A DNA stretch of 64,000 nt from Herpomyces periplanetae (GCA_009733715.1 WMKJ01000005.1:177664-241663); one strand, 5' to 3'; shown: positions 46,716 through 57,909, numbered from the stretch's first letter. The notes: generated by a model not told the origin, from the sequence alone. Made by a program: numbers and translations.

Positions 46716-47624
46716 ATGACGCAGATCCCACAACCCGAGTTGCCTTTAATGCAGCGACTACTTCTTCAGATCCAAACTCTTCAATTTGTCTGGTTTTTAG
46801 GCCATGCATGTCATCTGATCTCAGTGATCCGATATCTCCTCCTGTACATCACTTTTAACTCGGGTACGACAAGAGCATTACTTTACTACAAAATAGCGTT
46901 TCTCGGTTCTATTGCTACGTATGGAATTGTGGTGGGCAAAGGGTACAATCTGGAATTTCGAGCTCATCGGATTCCACCTGGTCTTGTGGGGTTTATAAAA
47001 ATATTGACAGACGAAAATGTACAGTACCTTTGTAAGTGGAGCTAGACGGTTGGCTAGTGATGCGTTTTATCTGGTAATATAAACAACTAATTCTTCCAAG
47101 TGATGGCCATTATGTGGTTCGTCTCAGGACCTGTCACGCTAGCTTTATTACCATTTTCAGTTTATTCTCTATTTCACGTTCTTACGTATGTCCGAGCAAA
47201 TTTACTTCCGGCAATATTTCCTGCACCACCTGGCAAGACAAAGTATTCTCCACCTTTAAGCGATACCATCCGCGACTTTATCAAAGCTAGATATGGTGCT
47301 AGTATGACAGCCGTAGCATTAATGGAAATAGCACTGTGGTTTCGCTTGCTTGGGTCAGCACTGCTTTTTCGTCCACATAGTTTCTTGCGCTTAGCCTTGT
47401 ATACATTATTTTTTCGGGTACGTTGGCAGCAAAACAATTTTGAACAACATGCGGTGGCTCACTTGGTTGTGCGAATCGATTCGATACTGGCCCAACAAAG
47501 ATGTCCAGTTTTACTGAGAAGTGGGTGGGAGAAGATGAAACTAATAGCAGCCCGCTTTGTTAAGGCAACAGATTTACAGTCATACATGAATAAAACCACA
47601 CCATTGGCCAGTAAATCTAAATGA
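46716..47624 (+). CDS. Pom33/TMEM33-family membrane protein (two exons)
   Basis: This is an ER/nuclear-envelope protein of the Pom33/Per33/Tts1/TMEM33 family, linked in yeasts to nuclear pore distribution and ER curvature. Exons are 46716-47031 and 47101-47624 (phase 1 join), 279 aa, matching family length. Hydrophobic helices include LQFVWFLGHACHLISVIRYL, YYKIAFLGSIATYGIVV, FVSGPVTLALLPFSVYSLFH and LMEIALWFRLLGSALLF. The family order is kept, with DENVQYLLMAIMWF at the splice junction and an amphipathic basic tail (WEKMKLIAARFVKATDL). The start is the first ATG of a typical TMEM33-like N-terminus (PQPELPLMQRLLLQIQ). Confidence 0.8.
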
Positions 47625-48399
47625 TGATGAGGGAGATAATAAGCTTAAAAATAATATCGTTAATTTTTTAGTGACAGTCTTCCCCATGTTAGCTCGTCAG
47701 GTTTTCCTTGTTTTCAATGGAACAGGATACAGTAAGCTTTGCTTCATAGTATAACGAATAACATTTGCCCCCACAATCTCATCTTTCAATAACTTACTTA
47801 TTTCATTAATCTTACACAATATATCCCTTATAATCTCTAACTCTAGAAATTTTTCCCTTTGTTAGATTTCTGAAGCACCTAACCCTAACCCTAAAGTACG
47901 GTTTGCCGATTCTCCTCTCACACTGATTTGCCGGCCCGCCTCTTCCCGGTACCTCGGATTTTAAATTCTCCTAAATTACGTAATTGGAACAACAATTTTC
48001 CGCGAGTGCGAATCGAGTGGAAAAGTATTTGAAGCGGGAACATTTGACGGTAAATTTCTTTCAGTTTAAATCACTTGGTGGGGTGTGAAAAGGAATTTTT
48101 ACGGGAAATTGATCAAGATATTTTTACTTGAAGTTCAAGGGTGATGAGAAGATAAGCGAGTGGTTTTGGGCGGGCTAACTCGATACTTGGAGATAATTTG
48201 GATATCAATTATATTTTGTGTTTGGGCTACGCGTGTACGGTTTGCTATATTCACGGGCTGCCGGATACATGCAGGCAGGTTTGGCGCGCGCGTGGGTGGA
48301 ATTGTTATAAGTTGGCTTATACGCAGTATTTAATAGAGAGTTTTTCACGATTTCTCGTGATAGTTTTTATACTCAAGTGCCTCACATACACCAGCTTCA
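47625..48399. promoter_or_regulatory. Intergenic region with a telomere-like repeat, upstream of GLTP
   Basis: A short telomere-like run lies at 47878-47895. The remainder is AT-rich up to the GLTP start; no gene is seen. Confidence 0.5.
47878..47895. repeat. Interstitial telomere-like repeat (CCTAACCCTAACCCTAAA)
   Basis: About two and a half CCCTAA units about 500 bp upstream of the GLTP start codon. It is too short to be a chromosome end. It is a plausible Tbf1/Teb1 telo-box promoter element, like the two upstream of the APSES gene. Confidence 0.6.
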
Positions 48400-49811
48400 A
48401 TGTCAGCCTCAGTCGGTACCCCAGCCAAAGGAACAGTCGAGTTAGGCGTGGCGTCAGACTTTTTATCGCAAGGCTTAACTTTCTTTGATACGCTGAAATT
48501 TTCCTTTAAAGATGTACCAATTGATGGGGAGCATGATAATTCAATTTCGACACGAGAGTTTTGCGCTGCAGCGAACAGTTTGGTTACTCTTTTCGGTGAG
48601 GAATCTATGTAACTTTGCCATGACTTTTGTCCTACCAACTGGACGTTTTTGCAAAGGGGACCAGCGGGAGGAAGAAAGTAGTCGTATTGACCGTTTATTA
48701 TTACGCAAACGTTTTACTCGTGTCTTTGCTATTTTATTCGTATTGAGTAAAGGCTGCTTTCCCCTCCATTAAACGTTGATACCTATGTACTAAGTTTATT
48801 ATCTTTGTGCCACTCGTTCATAATTTTATGTTTTGTGCTCATGGAAATCTTCACCCTGCATATCCTTTTCATCCTTTCATGATTGATTACTTGAAAACGA
48901 ATATTTTACTTTGCGTATTCGATTTGTTCGAATGCCGAGATGACGATAACCATTGATCGCTGACTTGAACAATACGTACAGATTTGCTAGGATCCGTTGC
49001 CTTCAATCCCGTTAAGAGCGATATATTGGGAAATATCAAAGTTAGTTGAGTTAACGGTTTTTTCTAAACTTAATGTTGAATGTGTGTGTATAAACACTTG
49101 AACCTATACAAAATGTACTTCAAAATGAAGACTTTATGGAGAGTGATTTTTAAGCAGTAAAATTAGAAAATTTCTACGATTGACTAACGATAGGATATTC
49201 TATGCCTATGGGGAGGAGAGGATACTTTTAACTTTATTGCAAGGAATTATTGTAGAAAATACAAAATCGTGCGACAGCCTTTCCTGCAGAATCGGTTACA
49301 CTACAAGACCTGGTTAGAAACGAGATAAAATCGAAGAAACATGTCGCGACTGAAGGCTTGTTATGGCTTACTCGGTAAGCGTTAATTTCAGACTTAACTA
49401 GCTTTGATTGTAGTGTGTATCAATTCTTTCTAATATAGGCGGTATTTTCTATGAATGAACATGGGGATGGGCATATATGGGTGTTGGTTCATTGAATGGT
49501 ACGATGCACTAAATAGAGGACTTGATTTTACGGCAAAATCACTTCGACGAAACGAAGCCAATACGGAAGAAGAGTTAGCAGATTCATTTCGAGCAGCCTA
49601 TGCTCTCACTCTTAAACCCCATCATAGCTTTATTGTAAAACCCATATTCTCGGCAGCAATGATCGCCACACCCCATCGAAAGGACTTTTATGCGCGAATG
49701 GGAGCAGACACAACAAAAGTAGCCGATCAATTACGTGAATGGCTAGAAGCTTTGGAGAGCGTAGTAGAGATTCTTCAGGAGTTTTTACTGCGTCAAGAAG
49801 CAAAATGGTAA
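48400..49811 (+). CDS. Glycolipid transfer protein (four exons)
   Basis: This is a cytosolic carrier moving glycosphingolipids between membranes, of the GLTP family that includes the fungal HET-C2 incompatibility protein. Exons are 48400-48595, 48982-49040, 49256-49374 and 49517-49811, 222 aa (family about 200-210). Phase is kept throughout. Exon 1 carries TFFDTLKFSFKDVPIDGEHD; exon 2 is only 59 nt and reads DLLGSVAFNPVKSDILGNIK; exon 3 has VTLQDLVRNEI and ATEGLLWLTR; exon 4 has ADSFRAAYALTLKPHHSFIV and RKDFYARMGAD. The headgroup-binding residues known from human GLTP are present: the Asp, Asn and Lys of DILGNIKK, the Trp of LLWL and the His of KPHHSF. The frame read directly upstream of exon 4 (49455-49516) is intron. 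Confidence 0.9.
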
Positions 49812-50407
49812 AAGGTCTATTGGTGATTGTCAATACAGTGATGGTCAGCATCGCCGTAATTTTTGCTGTCAACCCTCCGATTGCCATCACCACTATGAGC
49901 TCTGATATTACGATGAACGAAATCTTGACCGTCGCCTTTTTCATTACCTAAATCCCAACATTAAAATCAATTTCCTACATTACTACAGTCATGAATCGCT
50001 TCCATTCTCACATTAACTCTTGTTTCACCTCAAACGGAATCTCGTTCACGACCATGACGTCAGATCCCGTGATCTGTGTGGCAGTGCGCATCAAGTAAAA
50101 CGTGACCAGCTTATATAAGGAACCGGAAGGCGGACAAAGTATTGCCGGGAAGGAAAATGTGAAGATGGTCGGTTGAAGTGTGAAGCGAAAGGGATGAAGT
50201 TAATGAGCAAAACTAAATTTGTATAAAAGTGGGTGTAAATTAATGGAATAACAATGAATTGATGCGAGAAACCAGGCTAGTCCTGCAGATTAGTGATAAA
50301 TTAAATGATAAAGATTGGGGGATAGTGGTAGCAGATTCACTAAAGAAAGGCAAATTGACCTAACGATAAATTTAGGCGGATTTTGACGGTGGAAACAAGT
50401 TAACACA
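49812..50407. promoter_or_regulatory. Promoter of the AIR synthetase gene
   Basis: It contains a perfect TGACGTCA at 50055-50062 and a TATATAA at 50112-50118. CRE-like TGAC(G)TCA sites are typical of bZIP regulation; purine biosynthesis in fungi is commonly under Gcn4/Bas1-type control, though that link is inference here. There is no trace of a GAR synthetase coding region upstream. Confidence 0.55.
50055..50062. promoter_or_regulatory. CRE palindrome TGACGTCA
   Basis: A perfect bZIP (ATF/CREB) site, 346 bp upstream of the AIR synthetase start and 50 bp before a TATATAA element. Confidence 0.5.
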
Positions 50408-51607
50408 ATGACAGATAGAAGTACAACGTACGAGAGTGCAGGAGTATCAATATCGGCAGGAAATGAATTAGTACGGCGGATTAAACCAATAGTCGCGCGT
50501 ACTGCACGAAGTGGAACGTCAGCTTCAATTGGGGGGTTCGGAGGAACGTTCGATTTACACGCAGCGGGTTACGATGGTGGACCGATACTGGTATCGGCGA
50601 TCGACGGCATAGGAACTAAAGTAAAGATAGCGTTCGCGTTGAATATGCCAGATAGCGTTGGGATTGATTTGGTAGCTATGAATGTTAACGATGTATTAGT
50701 ACAGGGAGCGCGACCGCTTTACTTTTTGGATTATTACGCGTGTGGGAAATTGGACGTCAAGCAAGCTGAGCGGTTTGTTCTCGGGGTAACGCAAGGTTGT
50801 ATTATGGCGGACACAGCGCTAATCGGCGGTGAGACGGCGGAAATGCCGGGCATGTACGTGCGGGGGGAATTCGAAGCGGCGGGCTGTGCAACGGGAGCCA
50901 TTGGGCACGGGGCTCCTGTATTGCCAGACACGCAAAACATGCAAATTGGGGATTGCATACTCGGTTTAGCGAGTAGCGGCTTACACGCTAACGGCTTTGC
51001 GCTGGCGCGTAAAATCATTGAGAATGCTAAGCTACGTTACACGGACCCTGCGCCATGGATTAATGAATTAGCAGCGATTACGACAACGCTGACCAGTGTC
51101 CCGAGTATCGGAGAAAGTTTACTCACGCCAACGCGTATCTACGTTAAGAGTGTGCTACCTGTTATTGAGGAACGTTTAGTAAAGGGTATGGCACATATCA
51201 CAGGCGGTGGAATGGTGGAAAATATACCGCGTATACTACCAAAGCATTTAAGCGCGCGCATTGACGTGAGTACGTATCCCGTACCCGCTGTACAGCGGTG
51301 GCTTAAAAGCAGGGGAAACGTTAGTGCTCATGAATTTGCGCGTGTATGGAATACGGGGATTGGATTCTGTTTGATCGTGGATGCAACGAATGTACAGCGT
51401 GTGACGGAACTTCTGCAACAACGAGGCGAACGCGTTTACACGATGGGTCAGTTGGTCCAGCGAGATGCTGATGTGGAGTCTACGCTGACATGTGGGAGCG
51501 ATGGTTCTGGCACTACTTCGACAGTTGGATCCCCGCCGAATTCTATAGTCAAGGAAATTGGCGCTCCAGGTTGTATACTCACCAACGTGCACGTGTGGAA
51601 CGAGTAG
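50408..51607 (+). CDS. Stand-alone AIR synthetase (phosphoribosylformylglycinamidine cyclo-ligase)
   Basis: This enzyme converts formylglycinamidine ribonucleotide plus ATP to 5-aminoimidazole ribonucleotide, the fifth step of purine synthesis. Single exon, 399 aa, a complete PurM fold: TYESAGVSISAGNELV, IGGFGGTFDLHAAG, ATP-site SAIDGIGTKVKIA, VGIDLVAMNVNDVLVQGA, FFLDYYACGKLD-like segment, GGETAEMPGMY, LASSGLHANGFALARK, HITGGGMVENIPR and NTGIGFCLIV. It resembles the C-terminal half of fungal Ade5,7. In most fungi this domain is fused behind GAR synthetase; here the gene starts cleanly with ATG and no GARS sequence precedes it. A Ser/Thr/Gly-rich insert lies near residue 370 before GAPGCILTN. 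It looks more GC-rich than its neighbours. Confidence 0.93.
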   Translation: MTDRSTTYESAGVSISAGNELVRRIKPIVARTARSGTSASIGGFGGTFDLHAAGYDGGPILVSAIDGIGTKVKIAFALNMPDSVGIDLVAMNVNDVLVQGARPLYFLDYYACGKLDVKQAERFVLGVTQGCIMADTALIGGETAEMPGMYVRGEFEAAGCATGAIGHGAPVLPDTQNMQIGDCILGLASSGLHANGFALARKIIENAKLRYTDPAPWINELAAITTTLTSVPSIGESLLTPTRIYVKSVLPVIEERLVKGMAHITGGGMVENIPRILPKHLSARIDVSTYPVPAVQRWLKSRGNVSAHEFARVWNTGIGFCLIVDATNVQRVTELLQQRGERVYTMGQLVQRDADVESTLTCGSDGSGTTSTVGSPPNSIVKEIGAPGCILTNVHVWNE

Positions 51608-53117
51608 TAGTGAGTTACGGGCGTTCAGCGGTGTGGGCGTGGGTTTGGAAATGTATGTGTTAACGCGTAGCGTTGGTGGTGCTCAAGTTATTGGTTGGTC
51701 GGTCTGTATGTCAGTCGGTCGGACGGTAGGACAGTTGCTCGTCCAAGCCTTGCGTTACTCGGACGTTAGCTGGCTGGCTCAAATGATCAATGCAAAAGTG
51801 TCCCCGTACTGCTGTCGCGCTGCCATTCGGTTTGTGTTTGATCGCGTGATTTTGGGTTTCGTTAACCGTTTATTAGATGGATGATAGAATGCGTGCATGC
51901 ATGTGTTGTTAATTTAACTAGTTAAGGTAATTAATTTAGAGCGTAATAGTTTGGCTGCATGCTGTAGCGTCCCTCCCTCCTCTTGCTCTTTCTTTTCCCC
52001 GGACTCTACACTTTTTGATCCATAAGATAGCGAGGTCACGGAAATAGACGGATGTTTATAAAAACATTGTACACCATATTAGCAGTCTGGAGTTGGACAA
52101 GCTGAGTCGCGCAACGTTGCAATAATACTGGTCGGCATGCTGATGTTCTCACGATCTGTCAACTGGGCAGGCTTGCCACGGTACGTGCCCAGCACAAGTT
52201 TAGGGTGAGATTAATTTATATTAAACTAACGGTAACCATATTCGTCCCGCTTCCCATATAGCTACGCCGCAGGTGTATTAATGGGAAGTTGTGATGTATA
52301 AAGAATAGCTGAGTTGATTGGCAGGCTACTGTCGAATGAAATAGAAAAGTAATAAGCTTATGAGACGAAGCACGAATTAAAAGTCAAAAACGGAGCAATA
52401 ATGTTGTTAGATGTAAATTTTAAGTCAGCCTTGACACAAGGAAAAAGTCCAATCTCCGATGCTCAATTAGCATGACAATTTTTAAAGTAAAAACTTTGAT
52501 AGACCATCCAAGGACGGACAATCAAGATGAAAGAATAAACGTTGTAGAGATACACAAAGAGACAATAAAACACTGGTAAAAAAACAGTACAAACAGGCGA
52601 CGACGACCACGACGAAGACAATAAAACCAACATTCGAATAGCGTAACGCTGACAGATAATGCAATTCATCCCCCTTTGCTCGAATACTCAGAAATAGAAT
52701 ATGGCAAAGTCAAGGTAAAGCATAGCTGCGTATTGAACGGATGATCGTGCGAAATGGTTTACTTTTCGACGAGAGCAATGGTTGAGATGATCCAGATGCA
52801 CGAAAAAAGGATTGACGAGCGCGGGATGATGAAGACGTAGAGGAAACACGCCTGAGATCAGTTCATTAAGGGAAGATGAGAGAAAAGAGGAGAAATTAGT
52901 GGATATGAACAACATAGTCGAAGGACGGGAAAGGGAGTGAGCGGGAGGGCGGGGGAGGGGAGGCGAGGATAAATCATTAGAAGAGATGGATGAAGAGAAC
53001 GAAAGGAGGAGGGGAGGCGACGCTCAAAATGCAAAAAACCATTCGCCATTGTTGTCGTTTTGAACGTCACAAAAGAATAGCCAGAGAAATAGGAGACCGA
53101 CCCGTACCTGCCGGTGT
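51608..53117. other. Convergent intergenic region, no gene seen
   Basis: This lies between the AIR synthetase and septin 3' ends. The sequence after 52450 is purine-rich on the plus strand and includes a potential G-quadruplex at 52927-52962. Short minus-strand frames here are low complexity. Confidence 0.55.
52927..52962 (+). other. Potential G-quadruplex tract
   Basis: At least four G runs of three or more (GGGAAAGGG, CGGGAGGGCGGGGGAGGGG) within about 36 nt on the plus strand, just beyond the septin stop codon. Confidence 0.5.
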
Positions 53118-54893
53118 TTAGCGCAGCGAGAATCCCTTGCGCTTGCCCTTTTCCTCCAGCGGTCGTCCGCTTTCGATTCGCGCCTTCTTCTCTTCCAGTT
53201 CGATGCGCTGCCGTTCGAGTTGTTCTTTCATTTCTTTGTGACGAGCGTAAAGTTCCTCCTCACTCTGCTTCAGTTTACTCTCTTTTTCGGCGACTTTTTG
53301 CTGAAAAACCATCTTCATGTCGGCTTCCATTTTTTGCAATTTCTTTTCATGAAGACATCTTTCCTCTTCCTGCTTTACCGCAGGATTAACCTCTTTGAAT
53401 ACTGATGGGTTTTGAGCAACACCCATTGCGGTTAGTTTATCGGATCGATAATTCTCGTATAATACATTGTTTGTATGCTCTTTCAGCTCTTCCATGTGTG
53501 TTCGAATGAGCATTTGTCGTAGTTTAACAAAGTCACAATGTTCTTCATTATCGACTTCTATGACACCCCACGGGTAACGTCTTCCACGAACTTTTCGACC
53601 TTCTGGGGTTTCGACAAGTGTATTGGAGCCTACGACGGCAAAGGGCACCCTGGACAATATTTCGCGATTTTCTGCGATAGTTTCCTCATCATCTAACTCG
53701 TAGCTTGGGCCTTCAAATATCCGGATTTGATGGTATTGAATATCGGATAAAATCTATGACACGTACCCACAGGTTTAGATTCAAAGAGGTTAGCAAACGT
53801 TAATAAAAAGGATGACCCGTTTGATGGGGACAATGTAACGGAAAGAAAAATGGGTTAAGGATATGAGAACACTAACTCTTCTTTTGAAAGCGTAAATTTC
53901 ATCATCAGTCACGGTATCAGCTTTGGCAATAACGGGGATGAGGTTAACTTTGGTGTGCAAACGACGCAAGATTTCCACATCCAACGGCTTTAAGCTGTGA
54001 CCAGTAGGATCGATAAAGTAAACACATGCATGAATGCGATTGTCAACGATATTAATACGATTTATCTTGTTTTCGGCATCCAAGTAAGCATCGTAGCGCT
54101 GCTCAATGTTTTCCACGATAGGACGCCATGAATCAGAATTGTTAACAAAGTCCCCGAAACCGGGAGTATCGACGACTGTCAACCGCAGTCGAACACCGTT
54201 TTCTTCAATGTCAGCAGATATAGATTGGATCGAGACAGTCTTAGGAAGAATGTCTAGGGAGGGGGGTTTATGTTCCTTGGGGGGATAGAGGGGAGTGTTG
54301 AATAGTGTGTTGACGAGCGTTGATTTTCCAAGGCCAGATTCCCCTGAGATGAGCTAGTTAACATGTAAAACGTAAATGCACATACTTGTATGAGTATACA
54401 GAGCATTTAAAATCCAAAGAACACGTCGATCGAAAAGAGTAGCAAGGGAAGAGGAAAAAAAGGGAGTATACTCACCGACTACCATAATGTTAAAGTTAAA
54501 ACCTTTCCGCACACTTTTACGATGCCATTGATTTGGGAGATTAGCGAATCCCACGTAGCCGGTCAACTTGCGGCGGACAAGATTAATTCGAGCATCATTA
54601 TCTCCCGCGGATGAGTTTTTCGACTCATTAGATGGAACGGGAGATTGGGCCGATGAAGGTGGACCTCCGACCATGGGCAACGAAGCAGAACGATCTCCGT
54701 TAAAAAGTGGTGGAGAGCGTGGAACAGGGGAAGCGGGGAGAGAAGCAGTAGGAGCAGCAGATGGTGCTGTAGGGGCAGGACGCGGCGGAGGTGGAGCAAA
54801 TGTCGCTGTGATGAAAGTGAGTATTCAGGATAAACGAAGGGTGAAAATTTAGAGGAAAAGTTAATCGCACGAAAAAGCGCGAAACTTACCCAT
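53118..54893 (-). CDS. CDC3: Septin, Cdc3/AspB type (four coding exons)
   Basis: This is a GTP-binding cytoskeletal protein of the septin ring at septation and branching sites. Exons are 54893-54890 (just ATGG), 54805-54476, 54343-53877 and 53753-53118, 478 aa. The Pro/Ala/Ser-rich N-terminus starts [14 protein letters not shown]. The polybasic lead-in is [20 protein letters not shown], as in Cdc3/AspB. GTPase motifs are intact: G1 GESGLGKST (split by an intron), G3 DTPGFGD and G4 AKAD. The septin-unique region ([18 protein letters not shown]) and a C-terminal coiled coil ([19 protein letters not shown] to [16 protein letters not shown]) follow. The 4-nt first exon is inferred from GGTAAGT after ATG and from the in-frame sequence behind a CATCACAG acceptor; without it there is a downstream ATG at 54674. 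Confidence 0.9.
54890..54893 (-). other. 4-nt first coding exon of the septin gene
   Basis: The coding exon is ATGG followed by GTAAGT; an 84-nt intron (54806-54889) ends CATCACAG and continues CGACATTT in frame. The split codon is GCG. The rest of this exon would be 5' UTR. Confidence 0.65.
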
Positions 54894-55850
54894 CTCTGTG
54901 TCAATTAGTTATTAGGAGAGAAAGTGTAAAGTAAAGAGCGCAGTTACTGTAGAAGGAAGAAGTGGGAAATAATGGACGAAGAAGGGAAAGAGGGGAACAA
55001 CGAAAGAAAAATCCAGGCGAATGATTAGAGATGACGATAGAACGTGAGTGACCGAGATTTCTATATATTAAGAAGTTTCGGATAAGACGGAAGGAAAATA
55101 TAAATGGAAGGAATGAGGTAAGGAGAGCCGAAAGAAAGGGAAAGCGATTGGAAAGTAAGAAAGAAAGGATAAAGCGATTATGAGATGAAACGACTCGGAA
55201 ATTCGGGAGATGATTTTTCCGTGGGGGGAGGGAAGAGAAGAAAGTGTGAAGGAAAATGGGAGGAGAGGAGGGCAGTAGGTGGGCAAGTGGATGGATAGAA
55301 GTTAAGCCTGAGAAAGTGGAAGCGAATCAGAAGGCGATAAGTATGACGGGGACGGTTGTTCAATTAATGTTTTACCAACCCCTGAAAGGCAAGAAAATTG
55401 AGCAATGGAAGTGAACGAGACACGAGGGTGAAGGTTTTAGTCAAGGTGAAAATGGGTGGAAAACACGCGATAAGGAAAGGCAAAATCAGGAGTAATTATT
55501 ATTAACGAGGTGAATACGAAAAAGATGAATGAAGGGAAAACCGTTTTCTAGAGAGAAAGTAAGAAGGGGGATAGTGTAGGAATGAGGGTATGCGAATTAT
55601 AATAGTAAAGGTAAGCGTGAGAGTAGATGTGAATGCGGATATGGGAGAGTACGAGTACAAGTGTGTGAGGGTGGTAAATCATGGAAGTATGGAGGGAAAA
55701 AAAAAGGGAGAAGTGTGAAAATGATTGAGTGACGGAGGTGAGAAGCGGATAGGGAAGAGAGAAAGTGGTGAAAGTGTGTGAAATGGTGAAATTTCGCGAT
55801 TTAAAAAGGTGGTGGGGTAATTATCGGGGAATCACAGGCAAAAATTCGGC
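54894..55850 (-). promoter_or_regulatory. Pyrimidine-rich (minus strand) leader of the septin gene
   Basis: The plus strand is almost pure A/G-rich over about 950 bp, so the septin sense strand is pyrimidine-rich, like the leaders of the OPT, Myb-like and Rsc8-like genes. No protein gene is supported inside. Confidence 0.5.
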
Positions 55851-56024
55851 TAAAAATGATGCGCAACAATGGTTAAAAATAGGAGTAAATCTAGAAAATT
55901 AATTGGGTCAGCAATGAGACACGATCAATGCACCTTCCAAATGGGGAAGTCTTCAGTTGCCCAAAGGCCTGCCGATGAGCGTTTAAGGAAGGTGCGGAGT
56001 TGGCAGGCTCTGCGGAATATAGTC

Positions 56025-56066
56025 GGGCCGAGGGGGGTGGGCCGAGTGGGGTGGGGGGGTGTAGGG
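56025..56066 (+). other. G-rich tract, potential G-quadruplex
   Basis: Six G runs (3, 6, 3, 4, 7 and 3 G) separated by loops of 1-7 nt on the plus strand, fitting the canonical quadruplex pattern. Confidence 0.6.
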
Positions 56067-57871
56067 AGTGGTGAGTTGGCGATTTGACGATTCGAAATTT
56101 TGACGATTTGCCATGCGGACGATTCGCGCATCCACAATGTTTATCCTGTATCTACAATCCATCTTCACGGCTTTCCTTTCCCTTTCTCCGGCCTTGGGCC
56201 CTCCTCGTCCGCATTGTGTAGAGTAGCTTCCGTTACTTGCTACAATTAAATATATTCTTCCCTGCTAGATCTACCGGCCAGGCGATTTTCTGACGATGAT
56301 GTTTTGATTGTAGTCCCTGTCCCCATCGCCGCAGCCTCCCCTCCACAGTGTTATTGAGTGGACCACTAGTAGAGCAATGAAATAAAATCCCAAACCGACT
56401 CACGAACATACAGACATGCTAACAGGTTGTCCAACCCTTCGTCAAATAGGCTAACAAGCCGCCTAAATAAGGCCCCTAATAATGCCAGTTTTCCGTGTAA
56501 CGGAAAAGTCACAGGGGTGAAGGTCAGTTTGACGCAAATTCAGCTATAAACCATCCTTCATTCAGCACACATTCCCATATCTTCCGGCAAGCATCCCCTT
56601 CAAACGATAATCGTTATTGCAGACCTATAACTCTTCTTGACAATGCACATCACAACCTTAAACTTAGCTACCCTCCTTTTCCGTATCACTCCCACGCCAT
56701 ACTCGTATAGTCGTATACTTTGGTAATTCTCTTCAAGCCATCATTTTGCTATCCCACGAGATCCCATGCATTCTTTTACGCACACATTGGCTTGTCGTGG
56801 CTTACTTTGTTGCAATGTTAAAATATATCAATAGTCTTTTAGATTTACCGCTTGCTTGCTTGTCTGCTAGTCTACTCGTCCAAATCAAACTTATTTCCGC
56901 ACTCCCGTGCTCCCACATCCACCAACTTTTTAATAGCAAAACTTTTCACGTAGTCTTTGAGGATTGTCGTAGCAGAGCTCAATCTATCAGTAGTAACATT
57001 GTCCAAGCTGCCCGTGTGCGTTACTTTACACTATACTATTATCGTTCTCATGTTCCACATAATTGTATACATATTTATCCTCTCCTCCTATTACTACCCT
57101 TATAATGATATACCCACGTTAACATGAGCCGTCTATTTCAGGTAGACGTGCAGCTATACTTTTACCTCGTAAGCCCATCCACCTAAAATTGTGCCTTTTG
57201 ATCATACAAGCATATGTAACAAGTTGGGGCAAACTTTCTCGAGGCCAGGTTAATACAATAAACACAGTAATTGTCCATATAGTGCGCGCAATATGGCATA
57301 CAAAGCTATACACTATCAATTTCTACTCCTTTGTCAACACGGTGAGCGTCAGTAACCTCTATTAGCCTGAATAGACCCGCTAAAGGTTCTAGCCAGTACT
57401 CACACCGACTCTACCATCTCCTCTTTCGCACTATACGTAGATGATACGCCCATCTACCTCATTCGCCTGGAAAAAACGCCTATTTCCATTTACCGCGAGT
57501 ATAACATCCATTTAAATATTTACTTCTCATGTACCATGAGTCGTACGCGACAACTAACCATCTATCGCGTTCTGTATTGTCGCATTCCATGCCATGCCAT
57601 AACATGGTAGAGCTAATGGAAATCTCGACGTTTAATTTGATCATGTTCACTTATGCAGATAAAGCCGCGCGGCACGGTTTGCATTGCACTGCAGTACCTT
57701 ACCATATGAACTTGACTGCATGCGACACAAACATATATACATACATATACACACACACACGCATACGCATACGCACATGCACACGCATGCCCATACATAT
57801 ACACCTTTAAACACTTATAGGGAGTACTTTCGGGTCATAAATCAGACCAGGGTCAAACCCACTTGTGTGTG

Positions 57872-57909
57872 TGTGTGTGTGTATGTGCGCGCGCACATAC
57901 ACACACACA
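57872..57909. repeat. 38-bp perfect palindrome of alternating purine-pyrimidine
   Basis: Two 19-bp arms meet without a spacer at 57890/57891, centred on GCGCGCGC. The arms are TG-rich on the left (ending GTATGTGCGC) and CA-rich on the right (starting GCGCACATAC). The whole is alternating purine/pyrimidine, so both cruciform and Z-DNA are possible. Confidence 0.85.

Noticed and set aside
47878-47895. Chromosome end or subtelomere
   Set aside because: Only about two and a half repeat units, flanked on both sides by ordinary single-copy genes.
49455-49516. N-terminal extension of the last GLTP exon (MNMGMGIYGCWF...)
   Set aside because: It is intron: exon 3 splices at CG|GTAAGC to AAATAG|AGGACTT, restoring LTRGLDFTAK.
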